NCBI GenBank assembly: GCA_017412585.1
Contig: JAFPXK010000018.1
Span: 1-44,173 of the forward strand
Source of the DNA: Oscillospiraceae bacterium
Lineage (GTDB): Bacteria > Bacillota > Clostridia > Oscillospirales > Oscillospiraceae
Length of the DNA: 44,173 nt
Direction of reading: 5' to 3'
A model generated the notes under the pieces. It saw nothing but the letters and a program-made list of their open reading frames with translations, searched no databases and was not told the DNA's origin. Every line of letters begins with the position of its first letter. Within the stretch, counting starts at the first letter, position 1. A program made the position numbers and the translations under genes. Positions 43,004 through 44,173 of the stretch are shown one piece after another.

Positions 43004-44173
43004 ATGGCACTGATTTCCATTATTGAGGACTTTCACCCCCTGGGCAACGCCAAGCTGCTGTCCCGGGCCGAGGCGCTGAAGCCCATGCTGCATCACACCA
43101 TCCGGGAGCCCATCGGCGGCTTTCGGCTGAAAGACCGGTACAGCCCCGAGGCCAGCGAAATCGTGCTGGGCCAGCTGCCCCACATGAGCATGGGCAAGGG
43201 AGAAAACCTGTGTCTGGACTTCGGCGAGCACCTGGTGGGCTATCTGACGTTGGAGCTGTCCTACGCCGGCAGCCACCCCGACGCCCCCGCTTTTTTGAAG
43301 CTGAAATTCGCCGAGACCCTCCGGGAGCTCAGCGAAAACTCCCAGGAGTACGACGGCTGGCTGTCCCATAGCTGGATTCAGGAGGAATATCTCCACGTGG
43401 ACCTGCTGCCCAGCCGCCTGGTGCTGCCCCGGCGGTACGCCTTCCGGTATCTGAAAATCACCATGATGGACACCTCCCCCAAGTATAAGCTGATTGTCCG
43501 CCACGCCGAGTGCCGCACGGAGAACGCCGCCGACTGGTCGCGGGTAGCGCCCCTGCGCAGCGGCGACGAGCAGCTGGACCGCATCCACGCCGTCAGCCTG
43601 AAAACCCTGGCCAACTGCATGCAGGAGGAGTTTGAGGACGGGCCCAAGCGGGACAGGCGGCTGTGGCTGGGGGACCTGCGGCTGATGGCCCTGACCAACG
43701 CCGTGTCCTTCCGCAACTTCGACCTGGTGAAGCGGTGCCTGTACCTCTTCGGCGGCAGCCGCTTCCCCGACGGGCGGGTCAGCGCCAACGTGTTCACCAA
43801 GCCCGCCGTGGAGGCGGACGACACCTATCTCTTTGACTACGCGCTGCTCTACGCCGTGACGCTGGAGGAGTATTTGCAGGACACCGGGGACAACGAGGCC
43901 CTGGACGACCTGTACGACATCGCCATGCAGCAGGTGGAATACGCCCTGCGGCAGCTGGACGAGACGGGCTGCGTCAGCGCAGCGGCGGCAAAGGACTGCT
44001 TCATCGACTGGTGCGATAGCCTGGACAAGACGGCCTGCGCCACGGCGGTGCTGCTGTACGCCCTGCGGTACGCCCGGCGGCTGGCCCGGCGGAAAAACGA
44101 CTGGTCCCAGGCCAACTTCCTGCTGCAGCAGCACGACGCCCTGCGCCGCGCCGCCATGGCCCGGTTCTGGGAC
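43004..44173 (+). CDS. GH78-like (alpha-L-rhamnosidase family) enzyme B, 3' end cut by window
   Basis: An open frame of 390 codons to the window edge with no stop. A beta-sandwich N-terminal half (LDFGEHLVGYLTLELSYAGS, KLKFAETLREL) is followed by the start of an (alpha/alpha)6 barrel with DGPKRDRRLWLGDLRLMAL (Asp212 to Asp224). As in the neighbouring paralogue, the position after RD that is the general-acid Glu in classical GH78 enzymes is not Glu (Arg218). GAGGTG precedes the ATG at 43004. It is transcribed divergently from the GH2-GH78-symporter-GH2 operon, presumably under shared control. No signal peptide is present. The two GH78-like proteins are only distantly similar. Confidence 0.87.
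   Translation, partial: MALISIIEDFHPLGNAKLLSRAEALKPMLHHTIREPIGGFRLKDRYSPEASEIVLGQLPHMSMGKGENLCLDFGEHLVGYLTLELSYAGSHPDAPAFLKLKFAETLRELSENSQEYDGWLSHSWIQEEYLHVDLLPSRLVLPRRYAFRYLKITMMDTSPKYKLIVRHAECRTENAADWSRVAPLRSGDEQLDRIHAVSLKTLANCMQEEFEDGPKRDRRLWLGDLRLMALTNAVSFRNFDLVKRCLYLFGGSRFPDGRVSANVFTKPAVEADDTYLFDYALLYAVTLEEYLQDTGDNEALDDLYDIAMQQVEYALRQLDETGCVSAAAAKDCFIDWCDSLDKTACATAVLLYALRYARRLARRKNDWSQANFLLQQHDALRRAAMARFWD

Overview
The window comes from a GC-rich (by eye about 60-65%) spore-forming Firmicute. The sequence evidence is a BofA-type sporulation protein with its YaaL/DUF2508 partner, a SpoIID-like protein, MreB, an M-box riboswitch, strong AGGAGG-type ribosome binding sites, and many glycoside hydrolases typical of gut Oscillospiraceae (Flavonifractor / Lawsonibacter / Pseudoflavonifractor-like). 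The genus is inference. No rRNA, tRNA, CRISPR array, integrase or transposase was seen.

Region 1 (1-10.8 kb, minus strand) is a housekeeping and DNA-repair block. In transcription order it reads radC, uvrB, a repeat-rich spacer, an EamA transporter, ybaK, uvrA, recD2, comF and then mreB under its own promoter. Region 2 (10.9-13.7 kb, plus strand) holds a complete Mg2+ riboswitch unit (promoter, M-box aptamer, intrinsic terminator) in front of mgtE. It is followed by a Cys-rich DUF1540 protein and two half-size TauE/SafE membrane proteins that overlap by ATGA. Region 3 (13.7-18.4 kb, minus) is a response regulator, histidine kinase and HtrA protease operon with a SpoIID-domain gene upstream.

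Region 4 (18.6-21.1 kb) is a conspicuously AT-rich island. It carries a zinc-ribbon/TPR-like membrane protein, an HTH protein and a divergent Cro/CI-type repressor, with interlocked promoters and an operator-like inverted repeat. It is the best candidate here for an undescribed module. Region 5 (21.1-23.2 kb) has tadA, then a candidate SigE promoter driving DUF2508-bofA, then a family 2 glycosyltransferase.

Region 6 (23.4-31.8 kb, minus) is a hydrolase cluster. A five-helix membrane esterase, a membrane-anchored alpha/beta hydrolase and a canonical GH3 form one operon. A large GH3 with permuted domain order and a membrane helix at each end, plus a four-helix partner, forms another. Region 7 (31.9-34.2 kb) is a GHKL/LytTR two-component system preceded by three near-perfect hairpins. 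Region 8 (34.2 kb to the end) is a glycan locus: a four-gene operon GH2, GH78-like, GPH sugar symporter, GH2 ending in tandem terminators, with a divergent second GH78-like gene that runs off the window. The likely logic is import of a small glycoside or oligosaccharide by the symporter and intracellular removal of rhamnose-like and beta-linked sugars. The substrate cannot be named from sequence alone.
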